From: Advenella mimigardefordensis DPN7
Lineage (GTDB): Bacteria; Pseudomonadota; Gammaproteobacteria; Burkholderiales; Burkholderiaceae_B
Length of the DNA stretch: 64,000 nt
Reading direction: 5' to 3'
Assembly (NCBI RefSeq): GCF_000521505.1
Contig: NZ_CP003915.1
Span: 2,604,001-2,668,000, forward strand
Below the pieces are notes generated by a model. That model was not told where the DNA came from and made no database searches. It worked only from the letters and a program-made list of their open reading frames with translations. Positions 28,947 through 37,575 of the stretch are shown piece by piece (position 1 is the stretch's first letter; every line of letters starts with the position of its first letter). The position numbers were made by a program, and so were the translations under genes.

Positions 28947-30185
28947 ATGAAGTTGCAGCATTTATTCGCGGGGATCGCCCGCGGCAATCTCGTCCTCCAG
29001 ATCATCATCGGCCTGATTCTTGGTATTTTATTTGGCGTCTTTTTCCCTGAGGCCGCTCAAGCGAGTGCTATTATCGGCACCTTCTTTACCGGCGCCCTCA
29101 AGGCCGTCGCCCCGGTGCTGGTTTTTGTGCTGGTCATGGCTGCGATTGCCCAGCACCGCAGCGGTACCCAGGTTTATATCAAGCCTATATTAGCACTCTA
29201 TGTGCTGGGGACATTCGCGGCAGCCCTGGTCGCGGTCGTCGCCAGTTTCGCCTTTCCGACCACACTTACGCTGGTGACCAGCCAGGTCAAGCAAAGTGCA
29301 CCGACAGGAATTATAGAAGTGCTGCGTTCACTGGTACTCAATCTGATCGATAACCCGGTCAATGCCATTCTGACAGCAAACTATATCGGCATCCTGAGCT
29401 GGGCTATTTTATTGGGCGTCAGTCTGCGTCATGCCGGCGCCACCACCAAATCTGTCCTGAGCGATGCGGCAGAAGCCGTGACCAATGTGGTGCGATGGGT
29501 GATCCGCCTGGCCCCGCTTGGTATTTTCAGCCTGATCGCAGTCACTGTCGCCACGACAGGCCTGGGTGAACTGAAGGCTTATGGGCGACTGCTGCTGGTA
29601 CTGGTCAGCTGCATGCTGTTTGTCGCGCTTGTGGTCAATCCGCTCATCGTTTACTTCAAGATTCGTCGCAATCCCTACCCCCTGGTCTTTCGCTGCCTGG
29701 CCGAAAGTGGCTTCACAGCCTTCTTCACGCGCAGCTCGGCCGCCAACATCCCGGTTAATCTGCTGTTGTGCAAAAAACTCGGTCTGCATGAAGACACCTA
29801 CTCTGTATCCATTCCGCTGGGAGCCACGATCAATATGGCAGGTGCGGCTGTCACCATCACGGTCCTGACGCTGGCTGCCGTCCATACCGTGAATATCCCG
29901 GTTGATATTCCAACCGCATTGCTGCTGAGCGTGCTGGCGACCGTGGGTGCCTGCGGCGCCTCTGGGGTACCCGGCGGGTCGCTGTTGCTGATTCCCATGG
30001 CCTGCAGTCTGTTCGGTATCAACAATGATCTGGCCGCCCAGGTGGTGACCGTCGGCCTCATTATCAGTGTGATACAGGACTCCTGCGAAACGGCGTTAAA
30101 CTCCTCTACCGATGTGCTGTTTACAGCCGCAGCAGACAAAGCCATGCAGAACCCGACCGCAGCAGAGTGCGAAATCGCAATTTGA
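28947..30185 (+). CDS. sstT: Serine/threonine:sodium symporter
   Basis: Dicarboxylate/amino acid:cation symporter (SLC1-like) family protein of 412 residues, close in length to E. coli SstT (414). The N-terminal [20 protein letters not shown] and the later [18 protein letters not shown] and [19 protein letters not shown] (the NMAG-type substrate/Na+ motif in TM7) match SstT rather than GltP or DctA. Eight TM helices and two re-entrant loops are expected. The 287 bases in front of it hold no gene I can support. Confidence 0.9.
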   Translation: MKLQHLFAGIARGNLVLQIIIGLILGILFGVFFPEAAQASAIIGTFFTGALKAVAPVLVFVLVMAAIAQHRSGTQVYIKPILALYVLGTFAAALVAVVASFAFPTTLTLVTSQVKQSAPTGIIEVLRSLVLNLIDNPVNAILTANYIGILSWAILLGVSLRHAGATTKSVLSDAAEAVTNVVRWVIRLAPLGIFSLIAVTVATTGLGELKAYGRLLLVLVSCMLFVALVVNPLIVYFKIRRNPYPLVFRCLAESGFTAFFTRSSAANIPVNLLLCKKLGLHEDTYSVSIPLGATINMAGAAVTITVLTLAAVHTVNIPVDIPTALLLSVLATVGACGASGVPGGSLLLIPMACSLFGINNDLAAQVVTVGLIISVIQDSCETALNSSTDVLFTAAADKAMQNPTAAECEIAI

Positions 30186-30220
30186 TCTGAAAATTGGCTT
30201 GAGTCAGATTACATATATCG

Positions 30221-30255
30221 AACCGGTTAGTGGGTCAGCCCACAGCCGGTTTTTT
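30221..30255 (+). terminator. Intrinsic terminator of sstT
   Basis: AACCGG (30221-30226) pairs with CCGGTT (30246-30251), and an inner GTGGG/CCCAC stem closes a TCAG loop; six T follow. It lies between sstT and the convergent barstar gene. Confidence 0.85.
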
Positions 30256-30272
30256 GCTCTATGGCGCAACGC

Positions 30273-30602
30273 TCACTCCAACTCGAGCTGGACGTCGCCG
30301 CGTTCGCGAGCTACTGCCCTGAAAATATCCAGCAAGCCTTCATAATACGACTCACCCAGATCAAGCGCACTGCGGGCATGACCGAGCCAGACAATGCGGT
30401 AGGGCCCCTTTACATCCGTGCTCAGGCTATCGTATAACGCATCCAGATTACGACCGAAATACTGCGGCAGATGCAGCGCTACCTGCAATTGATCATACAC
30501 ATCATCAATCGAATGAATATGTGTTAGTTCGCAGGTCTTGAGCGGCGCGGGGGTGGGGCGTACGACCTTCATTCTCCTGCGTTTCGAAGTTCTCATCGAC
30601 AT
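30273..30602 (-). CDS. Barstar family ribonuclease inhibitor
   Basis: Cytosolic inhibitor of 109 residues. The core YFGRNLDALYDSLST at 48-62 matches the barnase-binding helix of barstar; Asp54 and Asp58 line up with the two Asp that occupy the RNase active site. The first 18 residues are basic. The ATG at 30602 lies seven bases after AAGG and overlaps the ribonuclease gene by ten bases; a second Met two codons later would overlap it as ATGA. Coupling of an RNase with its own inhibitor protects the producing cell. Confidence 0.9.
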   Translation of the reverse strand: MSMRTSKRRRMKVVRPTPAPLKTCELTHIHSIDDVYDQLQVALHLPQYFGRNLDALYDSLSTDVKGPYRIVWLGHARSALDLGESYYEGLLDIFRAVARERGDVQLELE

Positions 30603-31096
30603 GCGGGCACCTTGTGAAATGTCTCATAATGATCCACGGTCACATACTGCTGACCAGCCTGGGCGAAAATCAGCCGTTTGGCGTTACGCTTTTTTCCGCG
30701 GTAATCCAGATCTGCCTCTTTCCATTGTCCTTGCGGCAAGCGTCGCTCATAGTTGCCGAAATGGTCACCTCCGATAGACTTACCGCGTAGCGCGGGTATA
30801 TCGGCGAAATACTGCCCTGGCGACCAGCCTGCCTGCCGGGCCTGCTTTTTGGTGACAAAGTAAGCGGGCAATTGCTGCCTGGCGTTCAGGGAACGTACGA
30901 TATCGCTTAATTGGCCAGGATCCACCTGCCCGTCAAGCGCTGTTTTATTGAAGGTGTCCAGTACCACCTCACAGCGATCGATGCCGCCAGCCAGGGCGGT
31001 ACTGCTCTTGGAAGGAGCCGGGGTGGGCGCGGCCCAGCCCATAGCATACGCCGGTGCGCACATGGCCAATATGAATGTTGACAGCAAACGTTGCAT
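30593..31096 (-). CDS. Secreted barnase-type ribonuclease
   Basis: Guanyl-preferring RNase of the N1/T1/barnase family, 167 residues, with a signal peptide (about 1-22). The catalytic set is complete when aligned by eye to barnase: Glu127 (WKEADL, Glu73), Arg137 and Arg141 (Arg83, Arg87) and His156 (VDHYETF, His102). KSIGGDHFGNYE matches KSIGGDIFSNRE of barnase. A linker of about 30 residues precedes the core. Two Cys (42 and 166) could form a disulfide absent from barnase. The immunity-type barstar is encoded directly downstream. Confidence 0.92.
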   Translation of the reverse strand: MQRLLSTFILAMCAPAYAMGWAAPTPAPSKSSTALAGGIDRCEVVLDTFNKTALDGQVDPGQLSDIVRSLNARQQLPAYFVTKKQARQAGWSPGQYFADIPALRGKSIGGDHFGNYERRLPQGQWKEADLDYRGKKRNAKRLIFAQAGQQYVTVDHYETFHKVPACR

Positions 31097-31287
31097 CTCG
31101 CTACTCGCAAACGTGTTTTCGGTGCTCAGAGTGTAGCCGATTGTGTTGACAGAATGACGAAAATCTGACAGTTAAAATGATACATTTTAAGTAAATGGCG
31201 ATTCTTTACCGCAAATCTGCAATTTGGTTTAATGTTGCGACTGTTGTTTCTGTCCGGCAAACTACGCTGCCGTAACCTATATTGTCC

Positions 31288-32637
31288 ATGACCAATCCCT
31301 CCCCCAACGATTCTGCCAAAGACAGCACTGCATCCGACGGCGGTGCATCCCATATCATGCTGCAACGGCGTTTTGCCCCTTATTTCTGGACACAGATATC
31401 GGGTGCCGCCAATGACAATCTGTTCAAGTTCGCCGTCACAATCATGCTTACCTATCATGTATCGGTGAGCTGGCTGCCCCCTGAAATGGCAGGCGTGGTG
31501 ATCAATGGCATGTTCATTGTCCCGTTTTTGCTGCTGTCTGCGGTAAGCGGGCAAATGTCGGACAAATTCGAAAAAGCGCGCTTCATGCGCTGGATCAAAA
31601 CCGTCGAGATCGGGATCATGGCCCTGGCCGCATACGGCCTCGTATACCAGCACGTGTACATCCTGCTGTTATGCGTGCTGCTGATGGGCATCCACTCCAC
31701 TGTTTTCGGACCGGTTAAATTTGCCTATTTACCCCAGGTCTTTCACGGCACCGCCCTGGTCAGCAGCAACGGCTGGGTCGAAATGGGTACCTTTGTCGCC
31801 ATTTTGCTGGGCAATATGGCCGGCGGATTCATGGCCGGCATAGAAGGCTCAGGCTACCATTATGTGGCGGCCAGTTGTGTCGTCATCGCCATGATAGGCA
31901 GGCTGTGTTCCGGGCTGATTCCGCCCACGTCGGTGGCCTCGCCCGAACTGAAGCTGGACTGGAATCCGATAGCCGGCACCATCGAAAACCTCAAGTACGC
32001 CTTTCATGATCTGCATGTTTTCAAAAGCATTCTGCTGATCAGCTGGATGTGGTTTTTTGGCGCAGTATATCTGAATATTTTCCCGGTCTTTGCCAAGGAA
32101 ATCCTGCGCGGTGACGAACAGGTGGCCACCCTGCTTTTGGGCGTGTTTTCCATCGGGGTGGGGTTTGGCTCGGTCCTGTGCGGCTGGATTGGCAAGAAAG
32201 GGCTGAATGTGCTTAAGCTGGTTCCTGTCGGCGCTGCCGGCATGACGGTGTTTTCCGTACTGCTTTATTTTTCTACGCATAATCTGAATGCAACACATCT
32301 GCTGGCGCTGCACGAATTTGTGTCGCTGCCGGCGAACTGGCTGTTAATCGCCGGACTGTTTCTGCTGAGCATGTCCGCCGGACTGTACAGCGTTCCGCTG
32401 TATGTGCTGATCCAGCAAAAAACACCCAAAACGCACTCCGCCCGCGTGATTGCCGCCAACAATATCATGAATGCCATTTTTCTGGTGGCCAGCTCGCTCC
32501 TTACCGGGCTGCTGATCGCCTTTAGCACCGTCCCGCTGATCGTACTGTTTCTTGCCATTGCCAATGCCATTTTCGTGTTTATCGTCATGCGCTCTGACCA
32601 TTCGTACATTACCGAAATGCGCGAACCCATGGAGTAA
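31288..32637 (+). CDS. MFS transporter (LplT-like)
   Basis: Major facilitator protein of 449 residues with about 12 TM helices. FWTQISGAANDNLFKFAVTIML near the N-terminus and the loop GQMSDKFEKARFMRWIK (a variant of the MFS loop 2-3 motif) resemble the lysophospholipid carrier LplT/Aas-type MFS group. No acyltransferase domain is fused or adjacent. An in-frame TTG at 31282 precedes the ATG at 31288, which I prefer. The next gene is also phospholipid-related, which supports a lipid substrate only weakly. Confidence 0.88.
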   Translation: MTNPSPNDSAKDSTASDGGASHIMLQRRFAPYFWTQISGAANDNLFKFAVTIMLTYHVSVSWLPPEMAGVVINGMFIVPFLLLSAVSGQMSDKFEKARFMRWIKTVEIGIMALAAYGLVYQHVYILLLCVLLMGIHSTVFGPVKFAYLPQVFHGTALVSSNGWVEMGTFVAILLGNMAGGFMAGIEGSGYHYVAASCVVIAMIGRLCSGLIPPTSVASPELKLDWNPIAGTIENLKYAFHDLHVFKSILLISWMWFFGAVYLNIFPVFAKEILRGDEQVATLLLGVFSIGVGFGSVLCGWIGKKGLNVLKLVPVGAAGMTVFSVLLYFSTHNLNATHLLALHEFVSLPANWLLIAGLFLLSMSAGLYSVPLYVLIQQKTPKTHSARVIAANNIMNAIFLVASSLLTGLLIAFSTVPLIVLFLAIANAIFVFIVMRSDHSYITEMREPME

Positions 32638-32666
32638 CGGGCGAATAAGCTGAACAAGGAGTACCC

Positions 32667-33458
32667 GTGTCTGTCCGATTCCGCTGCGGCAATGCCGCCG
32701 CAATAATCATCACCGCCAGCCTGCTGGTCGCATGCCATCGCTCTGTGGTTCCCCAGCCAGCGGCAGCCGTGCCAACCAGACAGGTGCCGCACGGCGACAT
32801 ACTCTGGCATTTTGTGCATGACCAATGCGTCCCTAATCAACAGGCGGGTAACCAACCCCCTGCCCCTTGCAAAAAGGTGGATACGGACCAGGGTTATGTG
32901 ATCTTTAAGGATAAGAACGGGCCCCTGCAATACTTGCATATGCCTACACAGCACGTGAGCGGTCTGGAAGACCCCGCGCTGTTGCAGGCCAGCCGTACCC
33001 CGTATTTTGCGCAAGCCTGGCACGCCCGGGACTATATGGATCGCTTGCTGGGTAAAGCCATCCCTGTGCAGGAGTATGCCCTCACCGTTAATTCAAAATC
33101 GGGCCGCAGCCAGAATCATCTGCATATACACATTTCCTGCGTGCGCCCCGCCCTGCGCGACCGGCTGCTTGGCATGCACGCGCAATTTGACTCGCGCTGG
33201 CGAGCTGTGCCCGGCGGCATCAATGGTCATGCATACCAGGTGCGAACCTTGTCGTTGAACGAACTCGAACAACGAGGGCCCATTGCCCTGACCATCACCT
33301 CGCTGCCGCAGGCACGGCAGGATATGGCAAATGTGAGTCTGGCCTTGTATCCACTGTCTGAGCAGCAATTTCTGCTGTTTGCCGATCACCGTTACGGCGC
33401 ATCGGCCGAAGGCGATTTTCAGGACCATCGCTGTCCGCAATTGCTGGCAAACCACTAA
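32667..33458 (+). CDS. cdh: CDP-diacylglycerol pyrophosphatase
   Basis: Hydrolyses CDP-diacylglycerol to phosphatidate and CMP at the inner membrane. The 263-residue protein begins with a signal anchor or lipoprotein signal (TASLLVAC, Cys 23). The Cdh family HIT-like motif is QNHLHIHISC near 150-159; WHFVHDQCVPNQQ and the C-terminal FQDHRC are also typical. The start is GTG at 32667, six bases after AAGGAG; no ATG fits. It follows the MFS gene by 29 bases and is likely in the same operon. Confidence 0.9.
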   Translation: MSVRFRCGNAAAIIITASLLVACHRSVVPQPAAAVPTRQVPHGDILWHFVHDQCVPNQQAGNQPPAPCKKVDTDQGYVIFKDKNGPLQYLHMPTQHVSGLEDPALLQASRTPYFAQAWHARDYMDRLLGKAIPVQEYALTVNSKSGRSQNHLHIHISCVRPALRDRLLGMHAQFDSRWRAVPGGINGHAYQVRTLSLNELEQRGPIALTITSLPQARQDMANVSLALYPLSEQQFLLFADHRYGASAEGDFQDHRCPQLLANH

Positions 33459-33511
33459 GCGATCGGCAGCCCTTTGGTTTTGAGCGCAGGCACGCGACAG
33501 CATACCCATTT

Positions 33512-33534
33512 GCTGCCGCTGGCAGCCGATTTTT
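33512..33534 (+). terminator. Probable terminator after cdh
   Basis: GCTGCC (33512-33517) and GGCAGC (33521-33526) form a short hairpin, followed by CGA and five T. Confidence 0.5.
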
Positions 33535-33698
33535 GACAATGTCAGCACCCTGCCAGGTACTGCCGGATCAAGTTTTGATTTCGTAAATATGTTTATTGGT
33601 TACTGAAATTTCTGACTACCGCAAATAAGTTATAGTATATTGATTCGTCATAGTCAGGAACGGTCGTTTGCACGCCGTTCACAAGCGTAAGGATATAC

Positions 33699-34208
33699 AT
33701 GAAATCGTTCATAAAGTTGCTCATTTTGCTGCTGGTTGCAGCAGCCATTGCATTTGGTGCATGGAAAATTATTGAGACAACAATTTTCAATGACGACGAT
33801 GTCGAACCAGCCCAGCAATCTGAGCTGCATCAGCCGCCTCCTGCGCCGGCTCCGCCGCAGAAACAGGAAGATCCCTATCAGAACGCACAGGGAGATGACG
33901 CCAGCAGTGATAGCGCTCCAGCCACGTTAACCTGCACCGATGCCAGTAAAATCATTGCAGAACTTTACAATATGCGCGTCAATGGTAAAACTCAGGACGA
34001 AGCCAACGAGGCCGTCAGCAACAACGAGAGCATCCCGGATGAGCGCGTGTCGTCATTTATCGAGTTTGTAGAGCTTCTGTGGTCTACTCCGAAAGACAAA
34101 ATCGCTGAGAAAAATCGCTTTATCAAGGATTTCACGGCAAACTGCGAAAAACTGGAGCGAGCGGCACCCGCCACCTCAACAGCACCTGCCAAGCCCGCCG
34201 CACAATAA
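33699..34208 (+). CDS. Membrane-anchored hypothetical protein
   Basis: A 169-residue protein that I do not recognise. An N-terminal hydrophobic segment (5-24) is followed by an acidic, Pro/Gln-rich linker (about 35-75) and a helical domain (about 80-155) containing two Cys (about 82 and 149). The C-terminus is an Ala/Pro/Thr tail. The layout suggests a single-pass or exported protein with a periplasmic domain. ATG 33699 follows GTAAGGA. It stands alone between cdh and the convergent glutamate synthase-like gene. Confidence 0.8.
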   Translation: MKSFIKLLILLLVAAAIAFGAWKIIETTIFNDDDVEPAQQSELHQPPPAPAPPQKQEDPYQNAQGDDASSDSAPATLTCTDASKIIAELYNMRVNGKTQDEANEAVSNNESIPDERVSSFIEFVELLWSTPKDKIAEKNRFIKDFTANCEKLERAAPATSTAPAKPAAQ

Positions 34209-34343
34209 GCGCCTGGTGTGACTGCCGCCCTGGCCGGGGCGGCGCCGTCAGCAAAAATGCATCCCACATCGGCAAGGTAGCTACGCACAACGCGTGGCTA
34301 CCCTGTTCCGCCCCCCCGTATTTAGAAGGCGGTAGCAGCTCAT

Positions 34344-36053
34344 TTATAGTGGCTGCAGCAGGTTCGTGACCGGCACATCCTTTTCTGCAGGCTTTTCACT
34401 CACCTGATACCCCGTGTTCATTTCGCTCGCCATCAGGTCAACCGCCCGTGCGGGCTGAAACGAATGAGCCTGCGCCAAAGGCCAGCAGATCTCGAATATT
34501 TTCAGGCGATAATTGCCTTTGAGCAAATCGCCCTTTTCCAGTTCCGGATAAATCGCAGATAGCACTTTTACCTCAGAGCTGGATATACGCCGCGCCACAT
34601 GATGCGCCCGAAGTTGCTGGGGATGGGTCAGGCCTGCAGCCTGGAGCAGCTCAGCCAGCGCATGGACGGTATTGCGATGAAAATGTTTGACCCGGTCTGC
34701 CTTGTCCGGCACAACAATGGCACGCTGCCGCGATGGATCCTGGGTAGCCACGCCGGATGGGCATTTGCCGGTATGACAGGCCTGCGCCTGGATACATCCC
34801 ACGGCAAACATAAACCCACGCGCACTGTTGCACCAGTCCGCGCCCAGCGCCAGTGTTCTGAGCATATCAAAGGCGGAAATAATTTTTCCCGACGCACCGA
34901 TTTTGATGCGCTCACGCAATCCGGCACCAACCAGCGCATTGTGCACCAGCCGCAAGGCTTCTTTAAGCGGTACGCCCATATGATCGACGAACTCCACAGG
35001 CGCAGCCCCCGTCCCGCCTTCTGAACCATCGACGACGATAAAATCCGGCGTGATATTGGTTTCCAGCATGGCCTTGACGATGCCAAACCACTCCCACGGG
35101 TGGCCGACGCACAGCTTGAAGCCTACCGGTTTGCCGCCAGAGAGCGTGCGCAGGCGCTGGACGAATTGCAATAGTTCAACGGGCGTGCTGAATGCCGAAT
35201 GCGTTGCCGGCGAATCGCATTCCACTCCGGCCGTGACACCCCTTGCCTCGGCGATCTCGGCGGTCACTTTAGCGCCTGGCAGAATACCGCCATGCCCGGG
35301 TTTAGCCCCCTGCGACAGCTTGATTTCAATCATTTTGACATTGGGCAAGGTCGCCTTCTGTGCAAATGCTTCATCAGAAAAGTGCCCGTTTTCATCCCGA
35401 CAGCCAAAGTAACCTGATCCTATGTTCCAGATCAGGTCACCGCCGAATTCGAGATGATAGCGGCTGATCCCGCCTTCTCCCGTATCATGGGCGAAGTCAC
35501 CATCTTTGGCGCCGCGGTTAAGTGCACGGATGGCGTTGGCCGATAGCGCACCGAAACTCATTGCAGAAATGTTGAACACGGATATGTCGTAAGGTTGGGC
35601 ACACTGCCCTTGCCCCACGGTAATTCGGAAATTGCGATCAGGGATATGACTGGGCATCATGGAATGATTGACCCATTCGTAATCGTCGCCGTAGACATTT
35701 TTAATCGTCCCGAACGGGCGCTTGTCAATTTGCTGTTTGGCCCGCTGATAAACGATAGAGCGCTGAGCGCGCGAAAATGGCAGCGTATCGGTGTCGCTTT
35801 CGATGAAGTATTGACGCAATTCCGGCCGAATAAACTCCAGCAGAAATCGCAAATTGCCAATAACCGGATAATTGCGTTTTACAGAATGCCGCGGCTGGAT
35901 AAGATCGTGAATGCCGACAGCCGTAAGCAGCAGACAAACCAGCGCGACGACATACCATGCAGGAGCAACAAACTTACCAAGGAACAGGCTGACCACTGCC
36001 CCAAGAATGACGAGAAAAAATGCCAGGAAACGAACTGGAAATAACGACAGCAT
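34344..36053 (-). CDS. FMN-binding glutamate synthase-like membrane protein
   Basis: Protein of 569 residues with two N-terminal TM helices (about 5-25 and 30-48) and a domain homologous to the FMN/synthase barrel of GltB. NISAMSFGALSANAIRALNRGA, GEGGISRYHLEFGGDLIWNIGSGYFGCRD, KLSQGAKPGHGGILPG and DGSEGGTGAAP are the barrel signatures, and AVGCIQAQACHTGKCPSGVA carries the 3Fe-4S Cys. The glutaminase domain of real glutamate synthase is missing. Such stand-alone proteins are widespread; their reaction is not established. It is on its own strand segment, with the SecD-P1-like lipoproteins upstream. Start ATG 36053 opens the first TM helix. Confidence 0.9.
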   Translation of the reverse strand: MLSLFPVRFLAFFLVILGAVVSLFLGKFVAPAWYVVALVCLLLTAVGIHDLIQPRHSVKRNYPVIGNLRFLLEFIRPELRQYFIESDTDTLPFSRAQRSIVYQRAKQQIDKRPFGTIKNVYGDDYEWVNHSMMPSHIPDRNFRITVGQGQCAQPYDISVFNISAMSFGALSANAIRALNRGAKDGDFAHDTGEGGISRYHLEFGGDLIWNIGSGYFGCRDENGHFSDEAFAQKATLPNVKMIEIKLSQGAKPGHGGILPGAKVTAEIAEARGVTAGVECDSPATHSAFSTPVELLQFVQRLRTLSGGKPVGFKLCVGHPWEWFGIVKAMLETNITPDFIVVDGSEGGTGAAPVEFVDHMGVPLKEALRLVHNALVGAGLRERIKIGASGKIISAFDMLRTLALGADWCNSARGFMFAVGCIQAQACHTGKCPSGVATQDPSRQRAIVVPDKADRVKHFHRNTVHALAELLQAAGLTHPQQLRAHHVARRISSSEVKVLSAIYPELEKGDLLKGNYRLKIFEICWPLAQAHSFQPARAVDLMASEMNTGYQVSEKPAEKDVPVTNLLQPL

Positions 36054-36120
36054 TGTGCACCTTTTATTGAACATCAGACAGCATAGAATACGATGTAAAC
36101 ATGACAATTTCAAAGGCTGC

Positions 36121-36146
36121 AAAAAAGCCTCGCCGGAGCGAGGCTT
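36121..36146 (-). terminator. Intrinsic terminator of the downstream lipoprotein gene
   Basis: AAGCCTCGC (36125-36133) and GCGAGGCTT (36138-36146) pair around a CGGA loop; on the minus strand the hairpin ends in six T (36126-36121). Confidence 0.92.
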
Positions 36147-36190
36147 GGGTTGCCACTCAAGTAACAGGTGACAAGACAGACAGCCGGTAA

Positions 36191-36679
36191 TTATTTGGCT
36201 GCAGTTTTGGGTGCGATGGCTTCAACAACAGACCCGGCGACCTGATCATCACGAACCATGAACAGGAAATCGTTGTTCTGGCGGATACCGGTGAGCGAGG
36301 CCAGCTGACCACCTACCGTTGTTGCATACCCCTGATCCTTAGGCGCTGCATTCAGAGCGGAAACACCGGCAGGGTTCAGAGACAGTTTGACAAAAGAGCG
36401 ACCCTGACTGTCGCGAACACGATCAACACTCGTCAGATTGGCACGAGTAATGATGGGTGTTTTGCTGACATAAATGGTCTGTTTCTCACTCAGCTTAACA
36501 GGACGATAACTTTTGATGACTTTGTCAGAAGCCAGGAATACGTCTACTGCAGTACCTTGTGCAGCAGGGGTTTGTGCAGTGGTACCTGTGCTCTCGGTAC
36601 CAGTCTTCATTGTGTTACATCCAGCCAGAACTGCAGCCAGAGGAAGCACAATCAACGCAACTTTTCTGGATAATTTCAT
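36191..36679 (-). CDS. Lipoprotein with SecD-P1-head-like domain (paralogue 1)
   Basis: Exported lipoprotein of 162 residues with lipobox LAGC (Cys about 21). The mature part has a Thr/Gly/Ala-rich linker, then TPIITRANLTSVDRVRD, FVKLSLNPAGVSALNA and SLTGIRQNNDFLFMVRDDQV. The order (target for a strand, then an eGa-like helix, then a glycine-bracketed hydrophobic strand) resembles the P1 head subdomain of SecD. The neighbour at 36845-37381 has the same pattern. There are no TM helices, so it is not itself a translocase part. Function unknown. Confidence 0.82.
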   Translation of the reverse strand: MKLSRKVALIVLPLAAVLAGCNTMKTGTESTGTTAQTPAAQGTAVDVFLASDKVIKSYRPVKLSEKQTIYVSKTPIITRANLTSVDRVRDSQGRSFVKLSLNPAGVSALNAAPKDQGYATTVGGQLASLTGIRQNNDFLFMVRDDQVAGSVVEAIAPKTAAK

Positions 36680-36844
36680 AGTATTTCCTAATTAAAACTA
36701 ATTTGAGAACAACTTCGCGTAAAGTCGTCTGTTTACGTTACAACAGATTCAGAGAAAAAACAACGCTCAAATGTTAACAATACTCAGAGTGAACCCTGCA
36801 AGCAACGTATCCGGAACAACAAAACCGAAGTACCCTTGAGACTA

Positions 36845-37381
36845 TTACTTTTTACCGCGAATGATGTCAGCTGCTGTTTTGGCGTTATTCAGCGTGGCCA
36901 TGGGCATCAGCAGCACGCCGTCATCCACTGCGCCAGGCGAAGCAATGGTTGTCGAAAAAATAGAGTCGTTCAGGCTGGCCAATATCATTTTTCCTTTGGC
37001 TGCCTTGCCGGAAATTTCAGCGTTCAGCTTGCGGGCACCTTCGGGCGTCACGCGTAGTCCAAGTGCAGGACGATCACCGGCCTTGGTCACGAAAACGTTC
37101 TTGACATCAGTCCGGGTGAGGATCGGGCCAACTGCGTTATAAGTCTGATCGCCAACCTTCAATGGAATGGTTTTAGCTGATTTGCCCTTGGTCGCTTTAG
37201 GCGCGGCTGTTGTGCCCACATACACCTCCAGGTTACCAGCACCGGTGGTTTGAACGGCCGTCGCCGACGTGCCGGGACCCATTGGCGCAACCGTTCCGGA
37301 TGTGGCGTTTTTTTCAAAAAAGCTGCATCCGGCAAGGGCGGTCGTTACTGCCGCGACCGTAACAAGCGTAGTTAATTTCAT
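36845..37381 (-). CDS. Lipoprotein with SecD-P1-head-like domain (paralogue 2)
   Basis: Exported lipoprotein of 178 residues, lipobox LAGC (Cys about 18). Its mature part shows VGPILTRTDVKNVFV, LGLRVTPEGARKLNAEIS and KMILASLNDSIFSTTIASPGA, a close match to the SecD P1 head pattern (a ltgaDl strand, an eGAkkl helix, then a gk-la-ldg-v-s-P strand). It is a paralogue of the gene downstream (36191-36679), with which it shares the ITR/LTR and LNA landmarks. The ATG at 37381 is chosen because it opens the signal peptide. Nothing in the sequence tells whether the two act together. Confidence 0.82.
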   Translation of the reverse strand: MKLTTLVTVAAVTTALAGCSFFEKNATSGTVAPMGPGTSATAVQTTGAGNLEVYVGTTAAPKATKGKSAKTIPLKVGDQTYNAVGPILTRTDVKNVFVTKAGDRPALGLRVTPEGARKLNAEISGKAAKGKMILASLNDSIFSTTIASPGAVDDGVLLMPMATLNNAKTAADIIRGKK

Positions 37382-37575
37382 AGTTTGCCTTTCTAATAAA
37401 ATGAAAAAATGCTGCAAGAACACAACGCAGAACTTTTGCCTGCCTGAATTTTAATCATTAAAGTCAGGTAAATTCGTTGCAAAATGTGAATGAAGCAAGT
37501 TGTACGTGGAGGAAAAAGAGACAGATGTAACACGGGAACGTACCCGTAGCCGCAAGTTAGCCATTAAAAGCCTGC

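Noticed and set aside
31141..31175. TTGACA in front of the MFS gene as a promoter
   Set aside because: No -10 box lies at 16-18 bases from it, so I do not call a promoter.
34276..34302. Eleven-pair hairpin between the anchored protein and the glutamate synthase-like gene
   Set aside because: The stem is strong but lacks a T-run on both strands, so I do not list it as a terminator.
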